A DNA stretch of 64,000 bases from Sipunculus nudus (GCA_026874595.1 JAPPUL010000084.1:359001-423000); one strand, 5' to 3'; positions 47,074-57,360 are shown, numbered from the stretch's first letter. Translations and numbers: made by a program. The notes: generated from the letters alone by a model not told the origin.

Positions 47074-48570
47074 TCATCCTAAAGGATTGATAAGGGAGGT
47101 AACGGCGTTAAGCCAGCCCTGATATTTATTCTGCCGTTCCTGTGTTGTCATTTGTGGTCTGAAGCGTTTTTTCAATGTCCAGTTTTCTGAAAACTGGTCT
47201 GGATTCGGATAAAAGCCAGCTTTCAGGCCTGCAAGATAAGCGGCACCCAGAATGGTTGTTTCTGAATTTTCCGGACAATCAACATCGACTCCTAAAATAT
47301 CAGATAAAAACTGCATCATCCAGTCTGAAGCGGTCATTCCACCATCAACCCTTAAAATAGTGTTATTGGCTTGTTCCTGCCAATCCTGATGCATGACTTC
47401 CAAAAGGTCTTTTGTCTGATATCCAACGCTTTCGAGGGCCGCTTTGGCAAATTCACAGGCGCCTGTACCACGGGTCAAACCAAAAATGGCTCCTCTGACA
47501 TTTGTATCCCAGTATGGCGCCCCCAAACCTGAAAAAGCAGGAACAAGATAAATATGTTGTTCCGGGTCTGCCTTTTCGGCAAGTTTTTCAGCTTCTGAAG
47601 CTTCTTTGATAAGGCCCATTTCATCCCGTAACCATTGTACAGCGGCCCCGGCAATAAAAATGGACCCTTCAAGGCCGTAGACAACCTCTCCATCCAGTTG
47701 GTAAGCAATGGTTGTTAACAATCGGTGTTCAGATACAACGGCCTTTTTCCCGGTGTTTAAAATGGCAAAACAGCCCGTTCCATAAGTTGATTTCAACATG
47801 CCCGGCTGAAAACAGGCCTGCCCGATTAATGCCGATTGCTGATCCCCTGCGACCCCCAGTAAGGGAATGTCACTTCCAAAAAAATCTTTGTGGATTATGC
47901 CGAAATCATCGGCTGAGTTTTTAACGTCGGGCAAGATGCTTTCAGGAATTTCGAACAGCTTTAACAGGTCTTCATCCCATTTATGATGATGAATATTATA
48001 CATCAAACTACGGGAGGCATTTGTCGCATCGGTCACATGTGACGCCCTTTTGGTTAATTTCCAGATCAGCCAACAATCAATCGTACCAAACAGAAGATCA
48101 CCCGCTTTTGCTTTTTCCATTGCACCATCAATTTTGTCTAAAAGCCATTTGATTTTTGTTGCTGCAAAATAAGGGTCCAGCAACAACCCAGTTTTTCCAG
48201 ATAGCCATTTTTCAATATTTTCGGCTTTCAGTTGATCACAATAGTCAGCCGTTCGCCGGTCCTGCCACACAATTGCATTATAAATAGCATCCCCGGTATG
48301 GCGGTCCCAGACGATCGTTGTTTCCCGCTGGTTTGTAATTCCGGCGGCCAGAATGTCACGGGCGGAAATACCGGCACGGTCAAGCGCCTGTCGGGTGGTT
48401 GTCAGAACAGATGATAAAAGATCATCCGGCTTATGTTCCACCCAGCCGGATTTGGGATAATATTGTAGAAATTCCTGCTGGCTTGCCCCGATAATACGAA
48501 AATTCTGATCAAAAATAACCGCCCGGCTTGATGTTGTTCCCTGATCAATTGCAAGAATATAATTTGCCAT
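47074..48570 (-). CDS. glpK: Glycerol kinase
   Basis: 498 residues, normal for the family. It phosphorylates glycerol to glycerol 3-phosphate with ATP. Motifs are [80 protein letters not shown] and [16 protein letters not shown]. It is the last gene of the minus-strand operon, so imported glycerol is trapped by this enzyme and then oxidised by GlpD encoded at the other end. Confidence 0.97.
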   Translation of the reverse strand: MANYILAIDQGTTSSRAVIFDQNFRIIGASQQEFLQYYPKSGWVEHKPDDLLSSVLTTTRQALDRAGISARDILAAGITNQRETTIVWDRHTGDAIYNAIVWQDRRTADYCDQLKAENIEKWLSGKTGLLLDPYFAATKIKWLLDKIDGAMEKAKAGDLLFGTIDCWLIWKLTKRASHVTDATNASRSLMYNIHHHKWDEDLLKLFEIPESILPDVKNSADDFGIIHKDFFGSDIPLLGVAGDQQSALIGQACFQPGMLKSTYGTGCFAILNTGKKAVVSEHRLLTTIAYQLDGEVVYGLEGSIFIAGAAVQWLRDEMGLIKEASEAEKLAEKADPEQHIYLVPAFSGLGAPYWDTNVRGAIFGLTRGTGACEFAKAALESVGYQTKDLLEVMHQDWQEQANNTILRVDGGMTASDWMMQFLSDILGVDVDCPENSETTILGAAYLAGLKAGFYPNPDQFSENWTLKKRFRPQMTTQERQNKYQGWLNAVTSLINPLG

Positions 48571-48695
48571 TCTTTTCCTTCTTATTTTATAAGGGCTTCT
48601 TTAAAGGTCCTAGTTTAACGATATATAACTTCCCAAAAAACTATTCCCGAAAATTTAAAATTAACGGGAATAGTCAGCTTAAAATAAATCAGGCC

Positions 48696-50411
48696 TTATT
48701 GCCAGGATTTTATCAGCTCCTCATAGCTAATGGTTTGTCCTTTTGGCTTTTCATTGGCCAAAGGTGGTTTCGGTGCCCCTGGCTGATTAAACCAATATCT
48801 TTTACTGCGTTTTCTATTTAGCTTAGGCCCTAAATTCCCCTGAACACGGGAACGTTGAAGCCGTCGCATCACACGGTCCTGTGCCTTGGCCAGCTCATCC
48901 ATTGCCGCCTGGGGTGATAAGCTGCCAGCAACTGCGTTTCCAACACTTTGCCACCATAACTGTGCCAGTCTGGGGTAATCCGGAACATTGGTACCGGTTG
49001 GTGTCCATTGTACCCGGGCAGGAGAGCGATAAAATTCAACCAGACCTCCAAGTTTGGATGCCCGTTCTGTAAAGCTTTTATGGTTAATATTGGAATGACG
49101 GACAAAAGTCAGCCCCACATGTGCTTTCTTTAAAGAGGCTGTTTTTGAAACCGTAAACTGTGCATAAAGCCAGGCGGCTTTTGCCCGATCCACAGGGGTT
49201 GATTTCATCAAAGTCCAGGAACCGGCGTCCTGATAACCAAGCTTCATACCTTCTTCCCAGTAAGGACCATGCGGTGATGGTGCCATTCGCCATTTTGGTG
49301 TTCCATCATTATTCATGATCGGAATATTTTGCTTCACCATATCAGCAGTAAATGTCGTATACCAGAAAATTTGCTGGGCGATATTTCCCTGTGCCGGGAC
49401 AGGGCCGGCTTCAGAAAAAGTCATTCCCCCCGCAGCAGGTGGGGCATAAGCTTTCAGCCAGTCGATATATTTGCGAAGCGCATAAACGGCCGCAGGGCTG
49501 TTTGTTGCACCGCCCCGTTCCACAGATGAACCAACTGGACGACCGTTTGCATCAACACGAATGCCCCATTCATCAACCGGCAAACCATTCGGAATTCCGA
49601 CATCACCAGTACCGGCCATTGATAGCCAGGCATCCGTAAAGCGCCAGCCCAATGACGGGTCACGTTTTCCGTAATCCATATGGCCATAAATTCGTTGTCC
49701 ATCGATTTCCTTGATATCATTGGTAAAGAAATCCGCGATATCTTCATAAGCGGACCAGTTGACCGGCACCCCTAAATCATAGCCATATTTTTCTTTGAAA
49801 CGTGCCTGATAATTAGGATTAGTAAACCAGTCATGCCGGAACCAGTAGAGATTGGCGAATTGTTGTGTTGGCAATTGATAAATTTTACCATCCGGGCCGG
49901 TCGTAAAGGAAATCCCGATAAAATCATCAATATCCAGCATCGGGTTGGTAACATCAGCGGCTTCATTTGCCATCCAGTCTGATAAATTCCGTACCTGTTG
50001 ATAACGCCAGTGGGTGCCGATCAAATCTGAATCATTCACATACGCATCATAGATATTTTCACCAGTTTGCATTTGTGTCTGGATTTTTTCAATCACATCC
50101 CCTTCGCCAATCAGATCATGATTAACTTTGATGCCTGTAATCTCTTCAAAGGCTTTTGCAAGAACCTGTGATTCATACACATGTGTTGTAATAGTTTCTG
50201 AAACCACATTTATTTCCATACCTTTAAAGGGTTTAGCCGCATCAATAAACCATTGCATTTCCTTCATCTGCTCAGATTTTGATAAGGTCGAGGGCTGAAA
50301 TTCCCGATCAACCCATTTTGCAGCGACCGGCATATCTGCCAGTGCCGTTGAAATCATAAAATAACCCGCAATAATTGATATTACGATTATATACAATAAA
50401 CTATTTTTCAT
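48696..50411 (-). CDS. glpV: Glycerol ABC transporter substrate-binding protein
   Basis: 571 residues from ATG 50411 (GGAGG five bases upstream). The signal peptide ends TALA. The mature part has VKVNHDLIGEGD-like IKVNHDLIGEGDVIEKIQTQ, YDAYVNDSDLIGTHWRYQQV and FSEAGPVPAQGNIAQQIFWY, typical of the large GlpV glycerol-binding proteins of rhizobial GlpSTPQV systems. It delivers glycerol to GlpPQ. Confidence 0.92.
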   Translation of the reverse strand: MKNSLLYIIVISIIAGYFMISTALADMPVAAKWVDREFQPSTLSKSEQMKEMQWFIDAAKPFKGMEINVVSETITTHVYESQVLAKAFEEITGIKVNHDLIGEGDVIEKIQTQMQTGENIYDAYVNDSDLIGTHWRYQQVRNLSDWMANEAADVTNPMLDIDDFIGISFTTGPDGKIYQLPTQQFANLYWFRHDWFTNPNYQARFKEKYGYDLGVPVNWSAYEDIADFFTNDIKEIDGQRIYGHMDYGKRDPSLGWRFTDAWLSMAGTGDVGIPNGLPVDEWGIRVDANGRPVGSSVERGGATNSPAAVYALRKYIDWLKAYAPPAAGGMTFSEAGPVPAQGNIAQQIFWYTTFTADMVKQNIPIMNNDGTPKWRMAPSPHGPYWEEGMKLGYQDAGSWTLMKSTPVDRAKAAWLYAQFTVSKTASLKKAHVGLTFVRHSNINHKSFTERASKLGGLVEFYRSPARVQWTPTGTNVPDYPRLAQLWWQSVGNAVAGSLSPQAAMDELAKAQDRVMRRLQRSRVQGNLGPKLNRKRSKRYWFNQPGAPKPPLANEKPKGQTISYEELIKSWQ

Positions 50412-50504
50412 ACGATCCTCCATAAGTTAAAATTAAATTTTAGCTAATTATTTATAAATAATTACTTACTCTAAATCCAATTCCTCCTTTCCCAGGCACG
50501 ATGC

Positions 50505-50530
50505 CCCATAATTGCTGGGCAATTATGCCC
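50505..50530. promoter_or_regulatory. Inverted repeat between glpU and glpV
   Basis: CATAATTGC and GCAATTATG form a hairpin with a three-base loop, with C/G-rich flanks, just behind the glpU stop. It may tune the amount of glpU versus glpV message (mRNA hairpin or partial terminator). Confidence 0.4.
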
Positions 50531-50543
50531 ATTCTCCCCAGGC

Positions 50544-50828
50544 TTAGGCCCAGCGAAAAACACAAAACGCCCAGATAAAGCTTACTCCAAGCCCCCCCCA
50601 CAAAGGGACACCGAAAAAAAACAACCAGAAAAGACAAATAAAAGCACTGCCCAAAAGTGACATAAATAATCGGTCTCCGGGTGTGGTTTCGATAAAAAAT
50701 ATACCTTTTCTGGGAAGTGCAGGGGCTTTTATAGACCAGATAAGCATGATCAGTATAAGACTAAAAATAACGAAAAAGAAAAGTCCAGTTTGCCATGTCC
50801 ATGCCATCCAGCTTAAATCAAATGTCAT
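50544..50828 (-). CDS. glpU: Small membrane protein GlpU (DUF2160)
   Basis: 94 residues from ATG 50828 (AAGGAAGGAAAA upstream). It has three hydrophobic segments, starting MTFDLSWMAWTWQTGLFFF and containing TTPGDRLFMSLLGSAFIC. This DUF2160 protein is a regular member of the Rhizobium-type glp ABC operons, of unknown exact role. Confidence 0.85.
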   Translation of the reverse strand: MTFDLSWMAWTWQTGLFFFVIFSLILIMLIWSIKAPALPRKGIFFIETTPGDRLFMSLLGSAFICLFWLFFFGVPLWGGLGVSFIWAFCVFRWA

Positions 50829-50841
50829 TTTTCCTTCCTTC

Positions 50842-51660
50842 CTATACCCGTCCAAGGGCAAAACCACGGGCGATATGATTTCTGACAAACCAGATCACCA
50901 ATGCGCCTGGAATTAACGTTAAAACCCCGGCTGCTGCCAGCACACCCCAGTCAAGACCAGATGCCGAAACCGTTCGGGTCATTGTGGCTGAAATTGGTTT
51001 TGCAGCGACTGATGTTAATGTTCGGGCCAGAAGCAGTTCCACCCATGAAAACATAAAACAGAAAAAAGCAGTCACCCCGATACCAGACGCAATCAGGGGC
51101 ATGAATATTTTGGTAAAAAACCGGGGAAAACTATAGCCATCAATATAAGCCGTTTCGTCAATTTCTTTTGGAACCCCTGACATAAAGCCTTCCAGAATCC
51201 AGACCGCCAGCGGAATATTAAATAACGTATGGGCCAGCGCCACAGCAATATGGGTATCAAATAACCCAACAGAACTATAAAGCTGAAAAAACGGAAGCGC
51301 AAAAACAGCGGGCGGCGCCATCCGATTGGTCAGAAGCCAGAAAAACAAATGCTTGTCCCCTAAAAAACGGTACCTTGAAAAAGCATAAGCTGCGGGTAAT
51401 GCGAAAAATACCGACAGGACTGTATTGATGGTCACATAAATAGTCGAATTGATATACCCTGAATACCAGCTTTGGTCTGTAAAAATAACCAGATAATTCG
51501 CAAAGGTTAAATTTTCCGGCCATAAACTGAATCCCGACAGAATTTCTTCGTTTGTTTTAAGGCTCATATTCACCAGCCAGTATATGGGCAGCATCAGGAA
51601 AATCAGATACATAAGCATGATAAAAAAGCTTTTATCAGGAATAAATTTATTTTTGATCAT
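50842..51660 (-). CDS. glpQ: Glycerol ABC transporter permease
   Basis: 272 residues from ATG 51660, which overlaps the glpP stop by one base (TGATG) and has GGAGAAAG upstream. It is a MalG-type permease with six hydrophobic segments and the EAA loop EIDETAYIDGYSFPRFFTKI followed by FMPLIASG. It pairs with GlpP. Confidence 0.92.
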   Translation of the reverse strand: MIKNKFIPDKSFFIMLMYLIFLMLPIYWLVNMSLKTNEEILSGFSLWPENLTFANYLVIFTDQSWYSGYINSTIYVTINTVLSVFFALPAAYAFSRYRFLGDKHLFFWLLTNRMAPPAVFALPFFQLYSSVGLFDTHIAVALAHTLFNIPLAVWILEGFMSGVPKEIDETAYIDGYSFPRFFTKIFMPLIASGIGVTAFFCFMFSWVELLLARTLTSVAAKPISATMTRTVSASGLDWGVLAAAGVLTLIPGALVIWFVRNHIARGFALGRV

Positions 51661-52529
51661 CAGCTTTCTCCTTCCCGGTGATGGGTCATTATCGTATAAA
51701 AGACCCATGACAACAGTAAAATAATGAGAAAATAAATAATAGAAAAGGCTGCTGCAGGGCCCAGATCAAACTGACCAATGGCCATTTTAACAAGATCAAT
51801 TGATAAGAATGTTGTGGTATCACCGGGGCCACCACCTGTTACCACAAAAGGTTCGGTATAAACCATGAAGCTATCCATAAATCTTAATAAAACTGCGATC
51901 AATAACACATGATGCATCTTCGGCAGCTGGATATAGCGGAACACCGCCCAGCGGCTGGCACCATCAATTTTTGCTGCCTGATAATAAGCATCCGGAATAG
52001 ACTGCAAACCAGCATAACACAACAACGCCACAAGTGATGTCCAGTGCCAGACATCCATAATCACAACCGTAATCCAGGCAGAAAAAGGGTCAATGGTATA
52101 ATTATAATCAAGTCCAAGCCATTCAGTGGCTTTTCCTAAAAGGCCGATATCAACCCGGCTAAAAATCTGCCAGATCGTTCCCACCACATTCCAGGGGATT
52201 AATAATGGCAGCGCCATAATCACCAGATAAAATGACACTCTAATGCCCGCTTTTGGCATATTCAATGCGATAATAATCCCAAGCGGTATTTCAATTAACA
52301 AAATCGTCCCACTGAAAATAAATTGCCGTAACAAAGCATTGTGAAACCGTGAAGAGGTTATAATTTCTTCATACCATTCAAGCCCGGCCCAGAAAAACTG
52401 ATTGTTTCCAAATGTATCCTGAACGGAATAATTCACAACTGTCATCATAGGTATCACCGCACTGAAGGCCACCATGATTAAAACCGGCAATACCAGAAAC
52501 CAGGCACGATTATTTTGTTTCTTTATCAT
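51660..52529 (-). CDS. glpP: Glycerol ABC transporter permease
   Basis: 289 residues. MalF-type permease with six membrane segments. The EAA loop is PDAYYQAAKIDGASRWAVFR followed by YIQLPKM, with FVVTGGGPGDTTTFLSIDLV. It is translationally linked to glpQ and abuts glpT. Confidence 0.92.
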   Translation of the reverse strand: MIKKQNNRAWFLVLPVLIMVAFSAVIPMMTVVNYSVQDTFGNNQFFWAGLEWYEEIITSSRFHNALLRQFIFSGTILLIEIPLGIIIALNMPKAGIRVSFYLVIMALPLLIPWNVVGTIWQIFSRVDIGLLGKATEWLGLDYNYTIDPFSAWITVVIMDVWHWTSLVALLCYAGLQSIPDAYYQAAKIDGASRWAVFRYIQLPKMHHVLLIAVLLRFMDSFMVYTEPFVVTGGGPGDTTTFLSIDLVKMAIGQFDLGPAAAFSIIYFLIILLLSWVFYTIMTHHREGES

Positions 52530-53615
52530 CTAACCGACCTCCTTTTCAAGGATCCAGCCTTTGTGATAAAGATTAATATCATCCGGATTAAATTTGATAA
52601 AACGGGCATTTCCATTAATTTCATGGCCATCAGGAATAACAACATTTATTTCTTGTCCGTTGTAATCTGTCCGGACGATTGTCTGATTTCCAATATTTTC
52701 AATCCGCTTAATCCGAATGGGCAGTCCGTCTTGTTTGTCATTTGATAACGTGACAAATTCTGGCCGGATTCCAAGTTCAATATTATCCTGATAACGGGAC
52801 GCATATTTCCCTTTAAGCGGTAAAATAAAATCATTGATGATAACCTGATTCTGATCAAGCTTAACCGGTAAAATATTCATACCGGGGCTGCCAATAAAAT
52901 AACCAACAAATGTATGCTGTGGGCATTTGAATAACTCTTCTGAACTTCCAATTTGCACCACGTCCCCGTCATGCATCACCACGATCTGATCTGCAAAAGT
53001 CAAAGCTTCGCTCTGATCATGGGTCACATAGATCATCGTTTGGCCAAGTTGCTGGTGCAGAAATTTCAATTGCCGGCGCAATTCCCATTTCATTTTCGGG
53101 TCAATCACGGTTAAAGGTTCATCAAATAAAATTGCGGACACACTTTGTCGCACCAGTCCACGCCCCAAAGATATTTTTTGCTTGGTATCGGCTGTTAAGG
53201 TTTTGGCCTTTTTATGAAGCAATGTTTCAAGTTCAAGAATCTCGGCAAGATGAATCACACGTCTATGGATGGTTTCTTTATCATGTCTCAGGTTTTTTAA
53301 CGGAAACGCCAGATTGTCATAAACCGTCATGGTATCATAGATCACCGGGAATTGAAAAACCTGTGCAATATGTCGTCTTTCTGTTGGCAAATGTGTAATA
53401 TCCAGATCATCAAACAATACCTGTCCCTGAGTGGGGGTAATCAAACCGGATATGATATTTAACAGGGTTGTTTTGCCACAGCCCGATGGCCCTAAAAGTG
53501 CATAAGCCTTACCATCTTCCCAGATATGATCCAGACGTTTTAATGCGTAATCTTCTGGTGTTTTGGGATTTGGATGATAGCTATGCGCCAGCTCTTTAAG
53601 ATGGATTGTAGCCAT
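52530..53615 (-). CDS. glpT: Glycerol ABC transporter ATPase GlpT
   Basis: 361 residues from MATIHLKEL (53615), a start inside the end of glpS. Walker A LLGPSGCGKTTLLNIISGL, Q-loop VFQFPVIYD, an atypical signature segment TADTKQKISLGRGLV, Walker B SAILFDEPLTVIDP and a C-terminal TOBE domain are visible. The LSGGQ motif is degenerate here (LTADTKQ), which fits the second ATPase of GlpST pairs, where one partner is non-canonical. Confidence 0.9.
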   Translation of the reverse strand: MATIHLKELAHSYHPNPKTPEDYALKRLDHIWEDGKAYALLGPSGCGKTTLLNIISGLITPTQGQVLFDDLDITHLPTERRHIAQVFQFPVIYDTMTVYDNLAFPLKNLRHDKETIHRRVIHLAEILELETLLHKKAKTLTADTKQKISLGRGLVRQSVSAILFDEPLTVIDPKMKWELRRQLKFLHQQLGQTMIYVTHDQSEALTFADQIVVMHDGDVVQIGSSEELFKCPQHTFVGYFIGSPGMNILPVKLDQNQVIINDFILPLKGKYASRYQDNIELGIRPEFVTLSNDKQDGLPIRIKRIENIGNQTIVRTDYNGQEINVVIPDGHEINGNARFIKFNPDDINLYHKGWILEKEVG

Positions 53616-54711
53616 GCTCACGCTCCTGAAGGATTTCGGGGGATAGAACAAGTTTTTCTTCTGGGTCAAAAATATATGCGTTTTTAAGGTCCAGATAAAA
53701 ACTTAACGCCTGATTAATCTGGGTTTTATAAACACCATGCACCATCGACACTAAAGATTCCTTACCAAATTTCAGATGAATAATGGTTTCTGATCCTGTG
53801 ATTTCCGCCACATCAACCACCCCTTTAAATTCAATGATATCTTTCTTTTCCGGATTTTTATAAGGTGATAATTTAATGGGTCTGAAGGCCAGAAAATAAC
53901 GACCATTTGAAATTTTCCGGACATAGTCATTCAACGAAACAGACAAATTATCACCGATTTGAAGGGCTTCATCCGTTCTAATCACGGGCAAAATATTCAG
54001 CGGCGGATCGGAAAAAACGCGTGCGGCCGCTAAATTAACAGGATGATGATACAGTTTAAGTGTTTCGTCATACTGAACAATTTTTCCTTCATGCAAACAA
54101 GCCGTATTCCCCCCCAATAATAAAGCGTCGGATGCTTCTGTGGTGGCATAAACAAAAACAGATCCGGTTTCTGAAAAAATCTGAGGAATTTCGGACCTGA
54201 GTTCTTCCCTTAATTTATAATCAAGATTGGCCAGCGGTTCATCCAGCAAAACAAGGTCTGCTTCTTTCACTAAAGCCCGGGCAAGCGCAACCCGTTGTTG
54301 TTGTCCACCTGACAATTTAAGTGGTTTGCGATCAAGCAGTTTGGATAATTTCATAAGTTCGGCAACTGATTTAACTTTTTGATCAATCTCTGATGTGGGA
54401 GTTTTCAAAAGCCTTAAAGGGGATGCAATATTTTCATAAACCGATAATGACGGATAATTGATAAATTGTTGATAGACCATTGCCACATTGCGTTTTCGAA
54501 CAGATTTTCTAGTTACATTTTCTCCGTTCCAGAAAATGTTGCCATTATCCGGGGGATCCAGCCCCACCATCAGACGCATCAATGACGTTTTGCCAGATAA
54601 TGTTGGGCCCAGCAATATATTCAGGCTTCCCCCTTTAAGTAATAAATTTGTCGGGTATATATAGGTTTCTTTTTCAGACGAAAAAGAAATATCTCTTAAT
54701 TCTAAACTCAT
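53596..54711 (-). CDS. glpS: Glycerol ABC transporter ATPase GlpS
   Basis: 371 residues. Walker A LLGPTLSGKTSLMRLMVGL, Q-loop MVYQQFINYPSL, signature [16 protein letters not shown], Walker B LVLLDEPLANLD and a TOBE-type C-terminus are visible. It overlaps glpD by 4 bases and glpT by 20. It forms the heterodimeric ATPase with GlpT. The H-loop region reads VYATTEASDA, where most relatives have THD, so this subunit also deviates. Confidence 0.9.
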   Translation of the reverse strand: MSLELRDISFSSEKETYIYPTNLLLKGGSLNILLGPTLSGKTSLMRLMVGLDPPDNGNIFWNGENVTRKSVRKRNVAMVYQQFINYPSLSVYENIASPLRLLKTPTSEIDQKVKSVAELMKLSKLLDRKPLKLSGGQQQRVALARALVKEADLVLLDEPLANLDYKLREELRSEIPQIFSETGSVFVYATTEASDALLLGGNTACLHEGKIVQYDETLKLYHHPVNLAAARVFSDPPLNILPVIRTDEALQIGDNLSVSLNDYVRKISNGRYFLAFRPIKLSPYKNPEKKDIIEFKGVVDVAEITGSETIIHLKFGKESLVSMVHGVYKTQINQALSFYLDLKNAYIFDPEEKLVLSPEILQEREHGYNPS

Positions 54712-56288
54712 TTTAAAGCACCATCCGACATCTTATTTTGTTTCGTTAACCAATCTTCTAATTGTTGTTTTTCATTCGATGTTAAATGTAAGCCAAGTTT
54801 ACTTCGGCGCCATAAAAGATCATCCAATGAACGTGCCCATTCGTATTTTATAAGATATTCTACTTCGGATTGAAATAAATTGCTTCCAAAAAATAATCCT
54901 AAATCTTTTTTTGTCTTGGCGTTTCCTAAAAAACGGATGCAGTCTTTTCCATAAGACCTTAATAACCGGAAGGCCCATTTTTCATCAATAAAGGGATATT
55001 GTTCCCTTAAATTTGTCATCAGATCATTAAAATTTTCCGAATGAAAATCACCACCGGGCAAGGGAATTTTGTCCGTTGTGCTGGCTTTCATTTCGGGGAA
55101 ATAAGCGCCCAGTTTCTTTAAGGCTGCGATTGCCAGAGTACGATAGGTTGTGATTTTTCCCCCAAAAACATGCAAAAAAGGATGTCGGCGGCCTTCAAGC
55201 TTAAATTCGTAGCCACGGCTAGTTTCCTGCGCTTTTTCAGTTCCTTTTTCGCTAAACAAAGGGCGAATTCCGGAATAGCTCCAGATAATATCATGGGGCT
55301 GAATGTCTTTTGCAAAATATCTTCGGGCACTTTCCAGCAAATAGTCTGTTTCCGCATTCTGGATATGCACATCATCCAGATCCCCCTGATGGTCTTCATC
55401 TGTTGTGCCAATCAATGTCAAATTTTGTTCATAGGGAATGGCGAAAAAAATGCGTTTGTCCGGATTTTGGAAAAGATAGGCCCGGTCATGGGAAAATAAT
55501 TTTGGCACGATAATGTGACTGCCCCGGACATTTCTTATTCTTTTGCTGAAATCTGTTCCGGTGGCCTGTTTGGCAACAGACGACACCCAGGGGCCCGCCG
55601 CATTGATAACGGCTTTGGCTTTGATGGTTATTTTTTTGTTCAACACCATATCTTCAAGCGAAACCAGCCAGTGATCTTCCTTTTCTTCTGCCCCGATAAA
55701 TTTGGTTTTTATCAGAATATCAGCCCCTTTATCGGCGGCATCCCGGGCGTTTAAAATCACAAGGCGGGCATCATCGACCCAGCAATCTGAATATTCATAA
55801 GCTGTTTGATAGCGCTTGATTAAAACATCATTAAAAGGAGGCTTTGAAAGATTTGCTTTACTGGTGCCGGGCAAATGGTTTCTTTTGCTTAAATGATTTC
55901 TTTTGCTTAAATGGTCATAGATAAAAAGCCCTAAACGAACAAACCATCGCGGGCGAAGATCATTTGATAAAGGAAGTAAAAACCGAAGCGGATAAATTAA
56001 ATGAGGCGCTATTTTTAACAATATTTCCCGTTCTGACAAAGCTTCTTTGACAAGAAAAAATTCAAGTTGTTCCAGATAACGAAGCCCCCCGTGAATAAGT
56101 TTTGTACTGGCTGAAGAGGTGCCCCCCGCAAGCGTTCCTTTGTCACATAACACTGTCTTCAGCCCTCGAAGTGTTGCATCCCGGGCAATCCCTGCCCCGT
56201 TAATGCCACCACCAATCACTAGAAGATCATATAAATTTTCATCAGAAGAAAAAGTTTTTTTTGTCATATGTTTCAAACTATAGGTCAT
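54708..56288 (-). CDS. glpD: Aerobic glycerol-3-phosphate dehydrogenase
   Basis: 526 residues. It oxidises glycerol 3-phosphate to dihydroxyacetone phosphate and feeds electrons to quinone at the membrane. The FAD motif is DLLVIGGGINGAGIARDATL, followed by GGTSSASTKLIHGGLRYLEQ, NAAGPWV, and GGKITTYRTLA. A second in-frame ATG at 56267 (MTKKTFSSDENLYD) is equally plausible as the start. A six-residue tandem duplication (HLSKRNHLSKRN) interrupts an otherwise conserved loop. First gene of the operon, divergent from glpR. Confidence 0.95.
   Translation of the reverse strand: MTYSLKHMTKKTFSSDENLYDLLVIGGGINGAGIARDATLRGLKTVLCDKGTLAGGTSSASTKLIHGGLRYLEQLEFFLVKEALSEREILLKIAPHLIYPLRFLLPLSNDLRPRWFVRLGLFIYDHLSKRNHLSKRNHLPGTSKANLSKPPFNDVLIKRYQTAYEYSDCWVDDARLVILNARDAADKGADILIKTKFIGAEEKEDHWLVSLEDMVLNKKITIKAKAVINAAGPWVSSVAKQATGTDFSKRIRNVRGSHIIVPKLFSHDRAYLFQNPDKRIFFAIPYEQNLTLIGTTDEDHQGDLDDVHIQNAETDYLLESARRYFAKDIQPHDIIWSYSGIRPLFSEKGTEKAQETSRGYEFKLEGRRHPFLHVFGGKITTYRTLAIAALKKLGAYFPEMKASTTDKIPLPGGDFHSENFNDLMTNLREQYPFIDEKWAFRLLRSYGKDCIRFLGNAKTKKDLGLFFGSNLFQSEVEYLIKYEWARSLDDLLWRRSKLGLHLTSNEKQQLEDWLTKQNKMSDGALK
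55879..55914. repeat. 18-bp in-frame tandem duplication inside glpD
   Basis: TTTCTTTTGCTTAAATGA is repeated head to tail with one base different at the end. It adds six residues (HLSKRN) to GlpD without breaking the frame. Confidence 0.9.
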
Positions 56289-56349
56289 AAAGTTATATCA
56301 AAATGAATTTTCATTTTCTGCTTAACTCACAAATTATATTCGATATTTA

Positions 56350-56388
56350 TGTCAATATATTCGTTTTTTATTATTTTGTCAATATATT
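56350..56388. promoter_or_regulatory. Candidate GlpR operators in the glpD-glpR divergent region
   Basis: TGTCAATATATT occurs at 56350-56361 and 56377-56388 as direct repeats 27 bases apart, in the 200-bp gap between the divergent glpD and glpR starts. DeoR-family repressors bind such repeats, so control of both units from here is likely. Confidence 0.55.
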
Positions 56389-56493
56389 TCATGCTTTATT
56401 TTTCATTTTTCATTTTTTATTGAGAAAAGAATGATTGCTTATATGGTGATGGCTGTGTTATTATTCTGAAAAAGTTATTAAATTGTTTGGGTT

Positions 56494-57252
56494 ATGATTT
56501 TATCTCTTCGTCAACAAGCCATTCTTGACATCGCAAAAACCACAGGGCGTGTGAATGTCGATGAATTAACAGACCATTTTAATGTCACCGCACAAACCAT
56601 TCGCAAAGATTTAAACGAACTTTGCGATGCGAATTATCTGACCCGGGTTCATGGTGGGGCCTTTTTAGAATCCGGGGTTGAAAATGTGGGATATGAACAA
56701 CGACGAAATATCGCATCTGATGCAAAGAAAAAAATCGGCCAGATTGCCGCATCACTTATCCCGGATAATGCATCGCTTTTTATAAATATTGGCACCACCA
56801 CGGAAGCTGTGGCCAAAGCCCTGCTTCATCATAAAAATTTGCTGGTGATTACTAATAATATAAATGTTGTTAATATTCTGGCCCAGAATAATTCTTGTGA
56901 ATTGATTATTGCCGGTGGCGTTTTAAGACGGCAGGATGGTGGCATCATCGGTGAAGCCACAACAGATTTTATTAAAAAATTCAAAGTGGATTATTCTGTT
57001 ATCGGGGTGTCATCCATTGATCCAGATGGGGCGCTTCTTGATTATGATTATCGAGAAGTTCAGGTTTCACAAGCAATTATTGAAAATTCAAGAACAACTT
57101 TTCTGGTGGCAGATCAGACAAAATTCAACAGGTTTGCCCCGGTCAGAATTGGACATATTGCACAAATTGATCATTTTTTTACCGATAAAGTTCCTGTGAA
57201 AAACTTTCTGACAATCTGCAAAAATCATAAGGTAACCATTCACGAAGAATAA
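56494..57252 (+). CDS. glpR: GlpR, DeoR-family repressor
   Basis: 252 residues. The N-terminal helix-turn-helix is LRQQAILDIAKTTGRVNVDE then FNVTAQTIRKDLNELC. The sugar-phosphate sensing domain has LFINIGTTTEAVAKALL, NNINVVNILA and VIGVSSIDPDGALLDYD. Probably senses glycerol 3-phosphate and represses the divergent glpDSTPQUVK operon. Confidence 0.93.
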   Translation: MILSLRQQAILDIAKTTGRVNVDELTDHFNVTAQTIRKDLNELCDANYLTRVHGGAFLESGVENVGYEQRRNIASDAKKKIGQIAASLIPDNASLFINIGTTTEAVAKALLHHKNLLVITNNINVVNILAQNNSCELIIAGGVLRRQDGGIIGEATTDFIKKFKVDYSVIGVSSIDPDGALLDYDYREVQVSQAIIENSRTTFLVADQTKFNRFAPVRIGHIAQIDHFFTDKVPVKNFLTICKNHKVTIHEE

Positions 57253-57360
57253 AATGTGGACCTTCAAAAGTTTCCGTAAAAAGCGTTTTGCACATTTCTT
57301 GTTTCGACGATGTTGTAAGAGTTTTCATGAGCCAGAGGAGACCGGTTCAGATCATCAATT

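Noticed and set aside
50452-50637. Minus-strand frame over the glpU end
   Set aside because: Overlaps the real glpU frame and the intercistronic hairpin; no independent support.
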